From Sugiyamaella lignohabitans (taxonomy: Eukaryota > Ascomycota > Dipodascomycetes > Dipodascales > Trichomonascaceae): a stretch of DNA of 64,000 nucleotides. The notes beneath the pieces are model-generated. The model saw nothing but the letters and a program-made list of their open reading frames with translations. It was not told the DNA's origin and searched no databases. Positions 40,512 to 52,002 of the stretch are shown here, one piece after another. The stretch spans positions 744,001 through 808,000 of the forward strand of contig NC_031674.1 of assembly GCF_001640025.1 (NCBI RefSeq), in the 5' to 3' direction. How positions within the stretch are numbered: the stretch's first letter is position 1; each line of letters begins with the position of its first letter. A program made the translations under genes and the position numbers.

Positions 40512-40704
40512 TTTTTAGTTTTATTCTCGATTTCGTGTGGTTCTAGTTTTAGGAAAGTTCTGGATTCAGTTGACGAAAGTGATGCGCACTTCGACCCTGA
40601 CACGGCTAAATGTCAATCAAACTGATCTCTTTCACGTGCATAAAAATATATATTTTGATCCTTACTATAATTGATCAAAAATCTAATAGACCATTGGACT
40701 GACA
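40512..40704. promoter_or_regulatory. shared divergent promoter of LOA1 and TAZ1
   Basis: 193 bp separate the two ATGs, so the upstream elements of both genes must overlap. AT-rich tracts are present; no specific factor site is recognised. Confidence 0.6.
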
Positions 40705-41826
40705 ATGTCCTTCCAACAAATATCCAATAATGGTTATAAATTTCTGACGCATTATCCACGGCAAAACAAATACTGGAAAGCTGCCAGTAAAGCCACTCTA
40801 GGGGCAGTTGGCTTATGGTCAAAACTTACGTTAGGTGCTATTTCAACACCAAAAATGCATAATACGGATATTCTCACGGAGGCCTATCGAACTAGTAAGC
40901 TGGAGAACCGAGGATTATTAACAGTCATGAATCATACTTCAGTTTTGGATGAGCCACTCGTATGGGGTGGACTTTTACCTGTTCGACATTACTTCATGAA
41001 GGATGGACTGAGATGGGCTTTAGGAGCAGATAATGTGTGCTTCAAGAATTCTTTTACAAAAATGTTCTTCTCATTGGGACAAGTCCTTGCTACTAAGAGG
41101 TTTGGAGTGGGACCATTCCAGGGATCAATTGATGCTAGTATTAATTTGTTGTCGTCGAATCAAACCAAATACTCTGCAGAATCAGAGAGTAATAATGGTA
41201 AAGGAGGAATAGTTTTGTCAGCATCGGCTGCCTCTGATTCTGATTCGATTCCTATGAACAAATCCATTATAGACAGACCAGGATGGGTGCACATTTTTCC
41301 AGAGACATTTGTCCACCAACCATATCCCCCTCATCAGCATACTTTAAAATATTTCCACTGGGGTGTTAGCAGGCTTATTCTTGAATCCAGTCAACCTCCT
41401 ATTGTAGTACCTATATATACACATGGTCTTGAGAAAATCATTCCTGAAGATGAATCTTACATTGGAGGGCTGAGAAAAAGACTGGGAAGTAAAGTGGAGT
41501 TTAACGTTGGAATGCCCTTGGACGAGTCGGCAGTAGCATCATTCCGGAAGGAATGGCTTGGAATGGTTAGAGACCAGCATAAACAAGGTGCTATTCAAGC
41601 CTTGGACATTTCAAATAACATTTATGAGTCACTAAATGAACCACTTATGACTGGCACCGCAGCACGAGACCTACGGTCGCGGGTGGCAGCATTTGTGAGA
41701 GAAGGTGTCGACGCTACAAGATTGCAGCTTGGATTCGAACAATCAGATCCCAGAATGGCTGATGCATCGTTCTGGCACAACCAAAAAGAAGTCAGATTAG
41801 CTGGCAAAATGCATAATAGGTCGTGA
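40705..41826 (+). CDS. TAZ1: tafazzin, cardiolipin-remodelling transacylase
   Basis: A 373-residue protein close in length to S. cerevisiae Taz1 (381). The acyltransferase block I is MNHTSVLDEP (H77, D82). The next region RHYFMKDGLRWALGADNVCFKN and the later HIFPETFVHQ are typical of tafazzins. A Ser/Asn-rich insertion separates them (about residues 150-190). The enzyme moves acyl chains between phospholipids and lysophospholipids to mature cardiolipin on the intermembrane-space faces of mitochondrial membranes. The start codon has AC at -3/-2 (GACAATG). Head-to-head arrangement with LOA1 suggests shared control of glycerophospholipid acylation. Confidence 0.92.
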   Translation: MSFQQISNNGYKFLTHYPRQNKYWKAASKATLGAVGLWSKLTLGAISTPKMHNTDILTEAYRTSKLENRGLLTVMNHTSVLDEPLVWGGLLPVRHYFMKDGLRWALGADNVCFKNSFTKMFFSLGQVLATKRFGVGPFQGSIDASINLLSSNQTKYSAESESNNGKGGIVLSASAASDSDSIPMNKSIIDRPGWVHIFPETFVHQPYPPHQHTLKYFHWGVSRLILESSQPPIVVPIYTHGLEKIIPEDESYIGGLRKRLGSKVEFNVGMPLDESAVASFRKEWLGMVRDQHKQGAIQALDISNNIYESLNEPLMTGTAARDLRSRVAAFVREGVDATRLQLGFEQSDPRMADASFWHNQKEVRLAGKMHNRS

Positions 41827-42878
41827 AACAGACCATTCACATACCTATATTGACCTGGGGTACCTCATATTCTCTGGTCAGATGGACAAATCAGCATCGT
41901 TACTGACACAGTGATCAACGACTATATCTTTCGAGACATTAGTAGTGATGATGGTATGTCAAAGTGAGAGGATTTATATCTCTGCATCTTTTTTGGTATC
42001 ATGGCCGGGAGGTCGGTGTGACCGCTATGACGGCTGTGACACTCTTGAAATCTCATACCAGCTAAGATCACCAACTAGGGCACTCGTCAGAACGAAGTGA
42101 CCGTAATAGAAATGGACTCTCACTGATAGATAAAGTGATAAATAATGGTGAAAGATTGATCCACTGTATGATAGTAGTCTGGTCTCGAAGGGATAAATGA
42201 GCTTCAGTTTGAGAAGAGACCAGGATAAAGTAGTTCAATTAGCCATAGTTCACATGTACATAGTACGTTATTTTATGAAAATAACTTTGAGTTATATTAG
42301 CAATTTCAGGCATTAGTGTTGTTGGTCAAGGGTCTAAGACCCTGCATAGACCCCTTCCCGCAGTTACCCTTACCAGCCGATAGCGCCGTGCTGGCCCGGT
42401 TTCGCGATATGCTTGAGATTATCACACACACAGTTCACGTTCAACGTTGACCTTCACTGATACCGAAGTAACCAGAAGAGAAATTGGAGCTACTCAAGTG
42501 GTAATAATTGAAAACTCAGAATACTTTTTCTCAAGCTGAGTTGGCATTAGAAAAGTTTTTGGTTTGGCGTTTATTTTAGCACACAGCAGTCAGTTAGACC
42601 AAGATCTGGAGTTACCAATTCATTTAATCTTCTCGACTGATCAAGGACTATATTAATTATTGACGGGCATCTGAAAAACAGATCTCTTTCATCTGTTGTA
42701 ATAGGATTTGTCAGAGGGCGACAGCAATTTTCGAAATATTGTCGGTTACAGGATATCAAACTCCAGTGCAGATTTTGAAATTTCAGATCCTGGGTGACAT
42801 ACTGTACTATACAGCGTAAACCGATACTCGACTTAAATATTCTGGAGTAGGTGAGGAAGCGACACGTGGTTCGCAAAG
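41827..42878. other. gene-free region TAZ1-HFI1
   Basis: About 1.05 kb without a supported gene, tRNA or foldback arm. A local GC-rich patch lies near 42330-42420. A minus-strand ORF at 42571-42894 overlaps the HFI1 start and looks accidental. Confidence 0.55.
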
Positions 42879-44573
42879 ATGGCCTCACCGGCATTGCTTA
42901 TGAATGGAAATCTAGCTAAAAACATCTTAAATGGAGGTTCAAGTGCTGGATCAGCTGCTTCAGTAGGGACACCAGGTCCCAGCAATGGTGGAGGTCTAAA
43001 CCTAGAAGGAAATGGCATGACTGGTGCGATTACACCTGCTAAGACGATATCAGGAAGTGCATTATCGACAAACCCAACATTAACGGTCCCAACGAAAGCG
43101 ATATCTGCGAACTCCCCACAAGCACAGAGCATGACGGGGAATACATCATCAAGCAAACGACTCGATGTAGACACGATAATGATAGAGTTTCAGAAATCTC
43201 TAGGAGACAACTGGGATCGATACAGAGACGTGATCACAAGTTTTCTAATAGGAAGACTGACACGATTTGAACTACAAGAAGAGCTAGATCAGATTCTCGA
43301 CAAAAACGCGATAAAACTACATAACCATTTCCTACTAACGAACCTGGCCAATTCACTACGAGATCCTCCACCAGGAGAACAGGGCTCGTTGTCAGGATGG
43401 TTCAAAAAACAGAAGGATGGGGCACGCAATGTCAAGGGTGATTCACAGCTAGCGAAGCTGAAAGAAGACATCCTTGGACTCAGCGTGCGAGAAAGAAAGC
43501 GTATCAAGGCCATTGCGAGGGTAAGAAAGAGGCACAATCAACCGCTGTTTCAAGCGAGAGGCTCCAACCCCGAAAGTTTAAACAGCAGGGCATCCACGCC
43601 CGACTCGAGCTAAGCGAGAGGAGCAACGGGGTCTGGGGCAAAGCCCCAGCCGCCGGAGGCAGCCCAATCCCAGAAGAAAAAGTTGTGGAAAACTAACACT
43701 AAACAGGAGTCAGGAAAAAGAGCGCCTATTCCATCGACGGTCACAGCTACGAGACAGGCCATGCTGCCGAAAATTCCATTTATCAATGAAAAGGATAAAG
43801 CCAAATTACAAAGTGGAGGAACAGCGGCATCGGGGGCAGCAGGATCGGGATCCAGTGCAGCCACTCCAGCGTCACCTAATAAACAAAATAAAGGAGCGTC
43901 TCCTGCAGTGGATACCAGCAGCTCCAGTAGTAATAATAACCATTCACTGGCGAATCCCATGGTTTGGACACAGGATATCATTCATTCATATGAAGCACCA
44001 CTTGCATCAGAAATATACGAACTTCCCGACAACGACAGTCTGAATGCACGAATGCTGGGTATCTCGCTGGAGCACGGATTGCTGCACGGAATTGACAACG
44101 GAGTATGTGATATCATGATAGCAGGACTCGAGCATTATTTGAAAGATGTGGTTCAGCAAATTTTTGATAAAGCCCGGCTGCGAAAGATCCCCGATTCGGC
44201 CAACACCAGTATTTTCGAGCAGTCCAGTCCACGCACTGCCAGTGTCAGTGGAGCGGCATCTGCTTTAACTGAGCCGATTAGCAAGAGAGGAGGCAGCATT
44301 TCACAGACCACAAATCCATTCTCAGCACCTGCGACGTCACTTGCCGGTTCCTTTGAAGATACCATGACGGCTGAAGATATGGCTATGGCACTGGACACAG
44401 CGCCTCACAGTTTCGTGGAGATGACGGGTCCTGTGTACCGACTTAAGAACACGATGCTGACAGACGAGGAGTCGGCAGACCCTGCCGAACGGCCGCCAAC
44501 TCCCATGTTCAACTCGCATATAGAGAGCCAACCGGAGATCGCCAATCTCCTAAAAGACATCATGTCAAGCTAA
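42879..44573 (+). CDS. HFI1: SAGA complex subunit Hfi1/Ada1
   Basis: Exons 42879-43520 and 43707-44573 encode 502 residues. After a Gly/Ser/Thr-rich leader of about 90 residues comes the conserved DVDTIMIEFQKSLGDNWDRY and TSFLIGRLTRFELQEEL block of Ada1. Further on lie LHNHFLLTNLANSLRDPPPGEQGSLSGW and the exon-2 region PKIPFINEKD. The C-terminal part contains the LNARMLGISLEHGLLHGIDNGVCDIMIAGLEHYLKDVV segment, where the histone-fold pairing with Spt7 is expected. The 186 bp intron (phase 0; GTAAGA, AACTAAC, AAACAG) contains a solo foldback arm. The protein is a structural subunit of the SAGA histone acetyltransferase coactivator. Confidence 0.9.
43611..43661 (-). repeat. GC foldback arm in the HFI1 intron
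   Basis: A type B arm in antisense orientation to the host gene, starting 90 bp after the donor and ending 45 bp before the acceptor. Confidence 0.88.
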
Positions 44574-44621
44574 TGAGAAGAATGAATTTAATGGAATATA
44601 ACATGTTAATACTGACGGGCG

Positions 44622-44801
44622 TGCCTCCGGCGCTGCGGCTGCGCCTCAGACCCCCGGCTCCTCTCGCTGCGCTCGAGTCGGGCGTCGGGGGAAAGTTTCA
44701 GCTGGTTCCATGGGGGTTATGTTGCCACGGTCTCGACGCCCGACTCGAGCGCAGCGAGAGGAGCCGGGGGGTCTGGGGCGCAGCCCCAGCAGCCGGAGGC
44801 A
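44622..44801. repeat. inverted pair of GC foldback arms with type B ends
   Basis: A plus arm at 44622-44678 (a variant, TGCCTCCGGCGCTGCGGC) and a minus arm at 44741-44801, with a 62 bp insert. It starts 48 bp after the HFI1 stop and lies between convergent HFI1 and zf-HIT genes. Confidence 0.87.
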
Positions 44802-44879
44802 GGTTGGCAGTTGTACGTTTTGGACAGAATAAATATGAATGTCAATAAATAAATAAAGCCTGCTCCACAGAATTGCGTT

Positions 44880-45293
44880 CTATGGGTCTTGCTCTTGAGT
44901 CTGTTTGTCCTTCTTAATTTTAAGTTTTTTGGCGAGCTCGGGAGCGAGCTCGTATTTCCAGCCATTGGGCTCGGCGAGGTTGAAATCCTCGAGGATTTTC
45001 AGCATCTTTGCTTGCTCTTCTTTACTGCTCTTTTCGGCAGGCTGCTCTTTGGACTCTTGAAACAGTTTGGAGCATTTGACGTGATTGGGCCCTTTATAGC
45101 AGTCTAAGGAGCAGTAGAGTTTCAGGCATTTGGGACAAGTGTATTTGGCAGGACTCGCCTCGCAAAGGGAACAGAGGTAGTCGCTGGCAGACGGGGCTTT
45201 TGAAAATTTTGATCCTAGTCCTACGGGTTTCAGTTGCTCGTACGGCCTCTTTGGAACAGACTCGCTCCCTAAACTTGAATTAGGGATAATCAT
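44880..45293 (-). CDS. zf-HIT domain protein
   Basis: A 137-residue protein with a complete HIT-type zinc finger: C41-x2-C44, C53-x2-C56, C61-x3-C65, H71-x2-C74 (CSLCEASPAKYTCPKC ... YCSLDCYKG ... HVKCSK). The remaining C-terminus is charged and Lys-rich. Zf-HIT proteins such as ZNHIT2/3, Hit1 and Bcd1 act in snoRNP assembly and R2TP-linked complexes; the Swr1 subunit Vps71 has the finger at its C-terminus. The arrangement here, finger in the middle with CSxxF after it, is most like the ZNHIT2/3 type. It is divergent from the PPR-like gene (327 bp). Confidence 0.82.
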   Translation of the reverse strand: MIIPNSSLGSESVPKRPYEQLKPVGLGSKFSKAPSASDYLCSLCEASPAKYTCPKCLKLYCSLDCYKGPNHVKCSKLFQESKEQPAEKSSKEEQAKMLKILEDFNLAEPNGWKYELAPELAKKLKIKKDKQTQEQDP

Positions 45294-45620
45294 TTAAATG
45301 ATTTCTCTGTATTTGAAGTGATAAAAGATAGTACCCCTGAGGAAGTTTGATCTGATAGCAGATGTCTATGAATATTCCAGCGCTTGCTCTAAGTCGAATA
45401 GCTTAAACAGAAAGGTAGTAAAATTCTGTGAGCAGCTAAAATGACAGAAAAACAATCGAAAAAAATCGATCCAGAGTGTGGATGCTCGATGGAGAATCGA
45501 GTTGGAGATTAATTTGACATTCACGCAGGGACTGAGATCAGTACGGCGCTACATGCATGAAACTTTTTAGATAGAGGATCGTGAAGTACCTGATCCAGGG
45601 TCTATATCGTTGTTGTTAGA

Positions 45621-48329
45621 ATGACAATGAGAGCGTTGTCAAGGCTAGCAGCAGGTTCGCTGAGGCCCAGGCTTAGGAATATAAGCCAGCAAAATGCTGG
45701 TGCATTACTAGTGTGCAATAGTATCGGTCTAGAGCTTCTAGAGCACAGACTTCTGGTCCCAAGTCACGGTCCTACTCCGACTATTATCAAACGAAATTAC
45801 AATCCTTTTAAGAAACAACCCAAATGGGAGTCTGATACCAAGAAATCTAAAAATACGGAAGAATGCGATCAGCTTGCAAGAAAATTGAGGGAATCTCTGG
45901 CTTCACAGGCTGATTCTAAACAGGTTAAGAAGATCATTTTTGACTTGGTAAATGTGTCTCAGCATAGGGTGTCTGGTGAATATATCCCATTAATAGAACG
46001 AGCGCTTCAAAAATTCCATTTTCTGAGTAAAAAATCGAAACTGTTATCAATTGACGAAGTTCAGACGTTATATAGGTCAGTGGTGCAGTTAGATGCAACT
46101 GCTGGGTCTAACATGGACGCCGATAAGGACAAGGTTGATCCAGCACGAGGCTGGCTGTTACAATCTTCAGTATCACAGTCTTCATCTGAAAGCACACTAA
46201 TAACGAAGCTTTATTCGGTGTTATACAATTCCCAGTCTCAGCTTCCTACTACCGACCGTGTACAAAATGGCCTGCTGTATATGAAATATCTCAGGTCGGA
46301 AAATCTCATTGTAGAATCTCGAAAACTTCTCACTGCATTAATTCAAGATGCTACTATTTTAGCATCTCTTGATGAACCCACAATCCTTCAATTTACAAGT
46401 ATTATACAAAATATCAACCCTGATGTTGATAGTCTGATAGCCCTGTATGAAATTCTCGGTAGTACTGGTAGTTTATCTTTAACATTATTTCATGAGGGTA
46501 TTCTAGCATTTACCGAGATTGCATCTAAACACCCAGAAAATGAGTCCACACAACAGCTTATGAAGTTTTTGAATTCGACCATATTCATAGACTCGAAATT
46601 AGAGCCTACGCGAGAGACAATTATTATCGCCTTGGATTGCTGTCTGACTCTGAGCTCAGCAGAATGTGGCAAGCGATTACTCCGGACACTGGTAAAACCT
46701 CGTTTGGACGACCTGCTAGCTGACGATAGTGATCCAGAATCGAGTCTACAATTCTACGAACTTTTATTAATGAGTTGTAGTAAGTTTGGTGAAGACGTGG
46801 CCACTGGTAAAAAGATAGTCGATAGGATCCTCACTAGTTTTACGCCAGACCAAATGGCTAAGGAGACATGGGATGTTCTTGCTCAATGGACTGTATACTA
46901 TTCGCCAGATACCGATGTTTTGGAGACACTTATAGACCAAATGGTGGAGCATGGATTTAATCCTGATGAGGTGACTCTAAGCGATGTTGTTTCTATTGCT
47001 ATTGGAGCAGCTAAACGAACCGACAAGTATATCGACTCGGTTGTTAACATGTTCAATCTGAAATTCGATGTCGACAGCAATGTTCAAACATTTGCATTCT
47101 TAATCGACCGCAAACTGCATTCGTGCGACTTAGAGGCTGCTCAGAAGCTGTTTCAAAACAGTATCACGGCAAGCGGATGTGATTGGGGAGTAGACAGCCA
47201 GCGTCATATACCTACTCTCGACAGACTGTTGGTGGCTCTATGTACATCACCACCAGTAGACCAACGCAACGTTTTCGAGGTTTACCAACAAGTACTAATG
47301 TTTACGAGAACTGTTGGATACAATGCCCAGTGTGAGCTACTGAAAATGTTTCTCTCAATTGGCAACTCTTACGACGTGGAATTATTTATAAAAGAACAGT
47401 TTGGAGATAGACCAGGACTGCCCTGGCAGGCATACTCGGAGATATACCATGTCATGTTCGACTATATCATGACATGTAAAGACTATAAACTAGCATGGGA
47501 TATCTACGGACTGTTAAACGGACTTATCAAGCTGCCGTACGAATCTTACTACACAGCAATGGAGCTGTTCTGTCGACTTGGACGACCAGACGCTGCTCTC
47601 CTGATTCTCAAGTATCTACGAGTTCGAAGCAGAAAAGAAGCGATACCATCTCCTGACCGCAATATGTATATATTGCTGTTCAATGAGTTTGGCAAAACTC
47701 TGTACGAAGAAGGTGTCCAGGAGCTACAAGGACTATTACGGACCGATCTGTATACGGAATCTGATATTGAAATCATGAACTCGATTCTCGGAGCATACTG
47801 TAACCTCCAGGATCCACACCGGACCAAGAACACCTGGCTTGAAATCAACGGGTTCCCCGAAGGTCAAGGTGTCAATAACGATACCATCACCATCATGATC
47901 AAGCACTTGACGAGATATTCTCTTCCCGAAGTCGAGAAACTATGGGTATCGTTTCCGGAGACATACAATCTCACACCCGATGCCGACAACCTACGTCAGT
48001 ACGTGATTGCCAACTGCTACCACGGATATTACATGCGAGCACTTGAAGTGACGAAACACATGGAGCAGACCTACGGCATTGTACCCGGCCGCGACATCAT
48101 TGAAGCGCTCTACAACTGGACGATGCTAGACTCGCGCAAGAAGCTCGTCGAGAAATGGGCCATCGAAACACATCCCGATACCTGGAAACAGCTCCAGGAG
48201 TCCAACTCGCTTAAAACCTACGTCCTTCCCGACAATGTCGACAACGACAGCGAGGATAACCTGCGTGCCCAAACCATACAAACCATGGAGGCCGACGACC
48301 ACAAGAACTCGACCCTCATCACCAGATAA
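45621..48329 (+). CDS. mitochondrial PPR-like protein
   Basis: A 902-residue protein. The N-terminal 25 residues (MTMRALSRLAAGSLRPRLRN) are basic, hydroxylated and free of acidic residues, as in a mitochondrial presequence. The rest is a helical-repeat array with pentatricopeptide-like pairs, for example GFNPDEVTLSDVVSIAIGAAK, and repeated units that recur about every 35 residues near 430-720. Fungal proteins of this size and pattern (Pet309, Ccm1/Dmr1, Aep3 and others) bind mitochondrial mRNAs or rRNA and support translation or stability. Which one this is cannot be decided. The last 150 codons are more GC-rich than the first. The gene has no intron. Confidence 0.72.
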   Translation: MTMRALSRLAAGSLRPRLRNISQQNAGALLVCNSIGLELLEHRLLVPSHGPTPTIIKRNYNPFKKQPKWESDTKKSKNTEECDQLARKLRESLASQADSKQVKKIIFDLVNVSQHRVSGEYIPLIERALQKFHFLSKKSKLLSIDEVQTLYRSVVQLDATAGSNMDADKDKVDPARGWLLQSSVSQSSSESTLITKLYSVLYNSQSQLPTTDRVQNGLLYMKYLRSENLIVESRKLLTALIQDATILASLDEPTILQFTSIIQNINPDVDSLIALYEILGSTGSLSLTLFHEGILAFTEIASKHPENESTQQLMKFLNSTIFIDSKLEPTRETIIIALDCCLTLSSAECGKRLLRTLVKPRLDDLLADDSDPESSLQFYELLLMSCSKFGEDVATGKKIVDRILTSFTPDQMAKETWDVLAQWTVYYSPDTDVLETLIDQMVEHGFNPDEVTLSDVVSIAIGAAKRTDKYIDSVVNMFNLKFDVDSNVQTFAFLIDRKLHSCDLEAAQKLFQNSITASGCDWGVDSQRHIPTLDRLLVALCTSPPVDQRNVFEVYQQVLMFTRTVGYNAQCELLKMFLSIGNSYDVELFIKEQFGDRPGLPWQAYSEIYHVMFDYIMTCKDYKLAWDIYGLLNGLIKLPYESYYTAMELFCRLGRPDAALLILKYLRVRSRKEAIPSPDRNMYILLFNEFGKTLYEEGVQELQGLLRTDLYTESDIEIMNSILGAYCNLQDPHRTKNTWLEINGFPEGQGVNNDTITIMIKHLTRYSLPEVEKLWVSFPETYNLTPDADNLRQYVIANCYHGYYMRALEVTKHMEQTYGIVPGRDIIEALYNWTMLDSRKKLVEKWAIETHPDTWKQLQESNSLKTYVLPDNVDNDSEDNLRAQTIQTMEADDHKNSTLITR

Positions 48330-48373
48330 CCTGCATTTCCTGTACATAATAGCATTGACGACACCGGAACCTG

Positions 48374-48513
48374 TGCCTCCGGCGGCTGGGGCTCCGCCCC
48401 AGACCCTGGTTGCTCCTGCTTCGCAGGAGATTTAGTAGGAGTTCCCCCCGACGACTCGAGCGAAGCGAGAGGAGCAACCAGGGTCTGGGGCAGAGCCCCA
48501 GCCGCCGGAGGCA
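48374..48513. repeat. GC foldback composite
   Basis: A type A arm at 48374-48429 and a type B arm at 48452-48513. It starts 45 bp after the stop codon of the PPR-like gene. Confidence 0.9.
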
Positions 48514-48853
48514 GCCCCCCCTCGCCAAGTTTATAGGCGCTGTTTATAGTTGTGCCGTCTCGGCGACGTGGGAGGCTTGACCGGGCCAGGGGTTTGTTAT
48601 GCTATTTGCTTTTGCCACTATTAATTAGGTTGAGTGGCTGGAATTGGCCGGTTCATTTGCTCGTTTCGCAGGTGCATTACACCACAGCGTCAATGAGGTC
48701 AGAGATGAGAATGCCGGTGGTCTGGTTTGGATGCATTCATTATTTAATCTATTATTTATTCAATTGTCGGCCAATTTACTTAGACTCTTCGTATAAATGT
48801 ATCAGCTTATATTGCGCCTAGAGCCTCGGCGCGAGTCCAGATGGGGGGGACTA

Positions 48854-48996
48854 CATCCTCCGGCGGCTGGGGCTCCGCCGCAGACCCCGGTTTCTCCTCT
48901 CGCTTCGCTCGAGTCGTTGCGTCGGGGGTTCCTAGCAAATCTCCTGCTTCGCAGGAGCAACCAGGGTCTGGGGCGGAGCCCCAGCCGCCGGAGGCA
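48854..48996. repeat. GC foldback composite, reverse order
   Basis: The first arm begins CATCCTCCGGCGG instead of TGCCTCC and has a type B end. The second arm starts with the type A hairpin. Confidence 0.88.
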
Positions 48997-49859
48997 GGAC
49001 GGCCACCGAGAACTTTTTTCAGGGGTAATGAGGTGCGTTAATACGTTGTGTCAGATGGCAGGCAGCGGCATTGTTTTCTTATTAAAAATCATAAATTATA
49101 GAAATTATATGTTACGTTTGTAGTTGTCGCTAGGTTATTGTTTTAGCAGTACATAATGGCTACATGGGGTTCGGTGCGTATGTATTTGTACGGTTTAGTA
49201 TCGTGCATCGACCATTTTATCATGTACAAATGTCTTATTGATTAATTAGTTTCCGGTTGCTAATACGTCAGGAACCGTTGATTGTCGGTTCTGCTGTTCT
49301 GCTACAGAGAAATAAAATATATATTAGAAACAATATATTATTTTATGCGGCCAGCAAAATTCATTCGCTATTAACTGGAAACTGGTTTAGTATTATTATA
49401 TTATACGCGTCACAAGTTTATTTATTTATTAATTGACATTGTCTTGTGGGAGCTAGCAGCTATTACTACTGTGCATTGATTTATTTGTCTCCAGAACAAT
49501 GGCAGCCGCTGTTCAGCGCCTGAATGGCCAATATAGTATAGTATAAAAAAAAAGCATAATCTGTATAAGATGATAACAGATAAAGATGACAAATCATTAC
49601 GTTTTGTTTCAGTTTCAGATATATTCGGAATTAGGCCGAGACAATACAAGCATCAGATTCGGCGCTAATGCCAGTTGTGAATCAATTTTTCAGACAATAC
49701 ACTAGGCCAGAAGTAGCAGGTACAAACCATTCCAAAAAGAGTTAGCACGCCAGGAGATCTGGGGAGTTAGTGTGAAATATGTCTCTAAGATTAGAGAGCG
49801 ACGCTAGTCCATAAAATTGGGTTGAAGGTGGAGATAAACGAGCTAACGAATTAATGATG

Positions 49860-50600
49860 TAACGATCTAACGAGCCGACAAGCTAATTTCCAAAGTTAGT
49901 AAATAGGATAGTAAGTTCGTGGGGTTCAAGCAAGCTAGTAGCCACTTGCCGAAAGGGCATGGTTGGAGATAGTAGGAGCAAGAACAGGAGTCCACACCAG
50001 GACTAGGGGGGTATTAATCCAGGGCGTAGTCACGCTACCCCGTATGTATGATGTACAGCCGGGGGCTGAGAGCTGTCAGAGAAACTACAGGAGTAAACTT
50101 AGCCGAATCAGGGCTGTGGGGTCTGTCAGAATGAGCTACCAGATAGAGCTAGAACTATAATGGATGTATAATTCTAAGAAAGGGGTACTAGTGAGAGGTA
50201 TCGAGGGTAGCAAGTGGTACGTAGCGATAGTAAATAGGGATAGTAAATAGGGAAATTAAATAGGAAAGTAATTATGATATTGAATAGGGAAAATTAAATA
50301 GGAAACTAAATTATATGACAGATAGGAAACACTAAATTAGATAGTAGATAGGATAGTACACAGTATATCACCTAGGACTGTACCTAGGACTGTACCTAGG
50401 ATAGCGATAGAATAGTATTTAGAATGGAGAACTAATAGGATAGAACATATGGCTGCACAAAGGATATTACATAGCACAGTGAAAAGGGATGATAAATGTA
50501 GATAACACATAGGATAATAACGGGAAATTAGATGGAAAAGTAAATAGACCACATTACAGACGGAAAACGGTAATAACGTATCAAACTCCAAAATGAGACA
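49860..50600. repeat. purine-rich AGTAAATAGG-like low-complexity stretch
   Basis: Many imperfect copies of (A)GTAAATAGGGA, GATAGTA and similar words give a long A/G-rich strand. At 50371-50400 it contains tandem 12-bp CCTAGGACTGTA units. Confidence 0.7.
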
Positions 50601-51249
50601 TAATACAGAAAAAGACATGCACCAAGAAACACAGGACCCACTCCCTATTCAACAATAGCGCCAAAAATAGCTAGTAATAACATTAATTATCTAGATAACT
50701 AAAAAACTAGAAGAATAAAAACAAAAATTAAAAAAACAAATAAAAGAATAAACAGCCAATTAACGAGCAGACAATAGAAAAGAAATGCCAAGTGAAAAGA
50801 GCCAAGCCAAATAGGCAATTGAAAAAAAAACAAGAGAATGCGACTGCTCGAACGTACATGACGAGCTAGCTAGCTAGCCAGCATACAGGGGCATAGGCGT
50901 AATACCGTCAGAGTTCATGAGCAATAAAGTGCACAAACACTAGCAATTAAAAGAAACTAAAATAGTTAAAAAAAAAGGAAGACGGCCGTATTGCAATCGA
51001 AATTGGGTAATTTAAAAAGCTCCTAAAACTGCCCCAAGTCAAGCCAGCATCAGCTACATGGCCATCCGCCTGAGCACGGGCTGGCGGGCATGACACTCCG
51101 GCGGCAGCTGCAAGCCCCACCAACCCAATCAGTTCCCCTGATTCCAGCTCCTCCCCTCCTCCTCACCCTCCTCACTTCCCAAAAACGAATACAATTCCGC
51201 CCGACCCTATAATCAAACCCCCCCCAATTCAATCACCGTTCCCCACGCC

Positions 51250-51311
51250 CGACTCGAGCGAAGCGAGAGGAGCAACCAGGGTCTGGGGCGGAGCCCCAGC
51301 CGCCGGAGGCA
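51250..51311 (-). repeat. GC foldback arm, solo, type B end
   Basis: Preceded by CCCCACGCCC, the extended flank seen on several type B copies. Confidence 0.9.
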
Positions 51312-51645
51312 GAACCCCTCCCCGCCAGAGAAGTCGTGAAACTGAGGCAGACAGCGCGCTAAAACAAATACCCGATAACGAGATAACGGCGGTCGTCAAC
51401 GGTTGGACCCTGTAGGGTCTCGTATGCTGCCGGTTAGGGTCTAGCGGCCGTTTTGCAGCGGTCTGCAAACAGCAATGACACAGGGGGTCGGTCCTTCGAC
51501 CCCGTACCTGGGTTTCCTAATACTACTGGACCTTCCCAAACCGATCACAGATAGGGGGCCCCTGTAAGACATTGACTGACGGGACCCACGTTCCATGCGC
51601 CATGCACCGCCGGTCGGTGCCCGGGTCATGGGGGTGGTAGGGGTC

Positions 51646-51780
51646 TGCCTCCGGCGGCTGGGGCTCCGCCCCAGACCCTGGTTGCTCCTGCTCCGCAGGA
51701 GTTGTTAGGGGGTTCCCAGACGAAACGACTCGAGCGAAGCGAGAGGAGCAACCAGAGTCTGGGGCGGAGCCCCGGCGGCA
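51646..51780. repeat. GC foldback composite, second arm truncated internally
   Basis: A type A arm at 51646-51701. The second arm at 51726-51780 has GAGCCCCGGCGGCA, so the CAGCCGCCGGAG segment is shortened. Confidence 0.87.
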
Positions 51781-51971
51781 GACCCCGACCCCCGGTCGGC
51801 AAAACCTATGCCCGGCAGACGCACTGCGGCCCATATCGTGTCAAAAGCAGTCGTATGTGCGTGGTGCAGGGTGCAGGGTGGTTTTTTTTGTGTTTTTTTT
51901 TTTGTTTTATTTTTATTTTCGACGGTTTTTTTTTTGCGTCGACGCTGGTTTTGGGGATGTGTGTGAGAGAG

Positions 51972-52002
51972 TGCGTTGCGTTGCGTCGCGTTGCGTCGCG
52001 TT
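51972..52002. repeat. GCGTT-type pentanucleotide repeat
   Basis: Tandem GCGTT and GCGTC units in a row. Confidence 0.85.

Noticed and set aside
42571..42894. Minus-strand ORF of 107 codons
   Set aside because: It overlaps the HFI1 start codon on the other strand and has no recognisable composition or domain.
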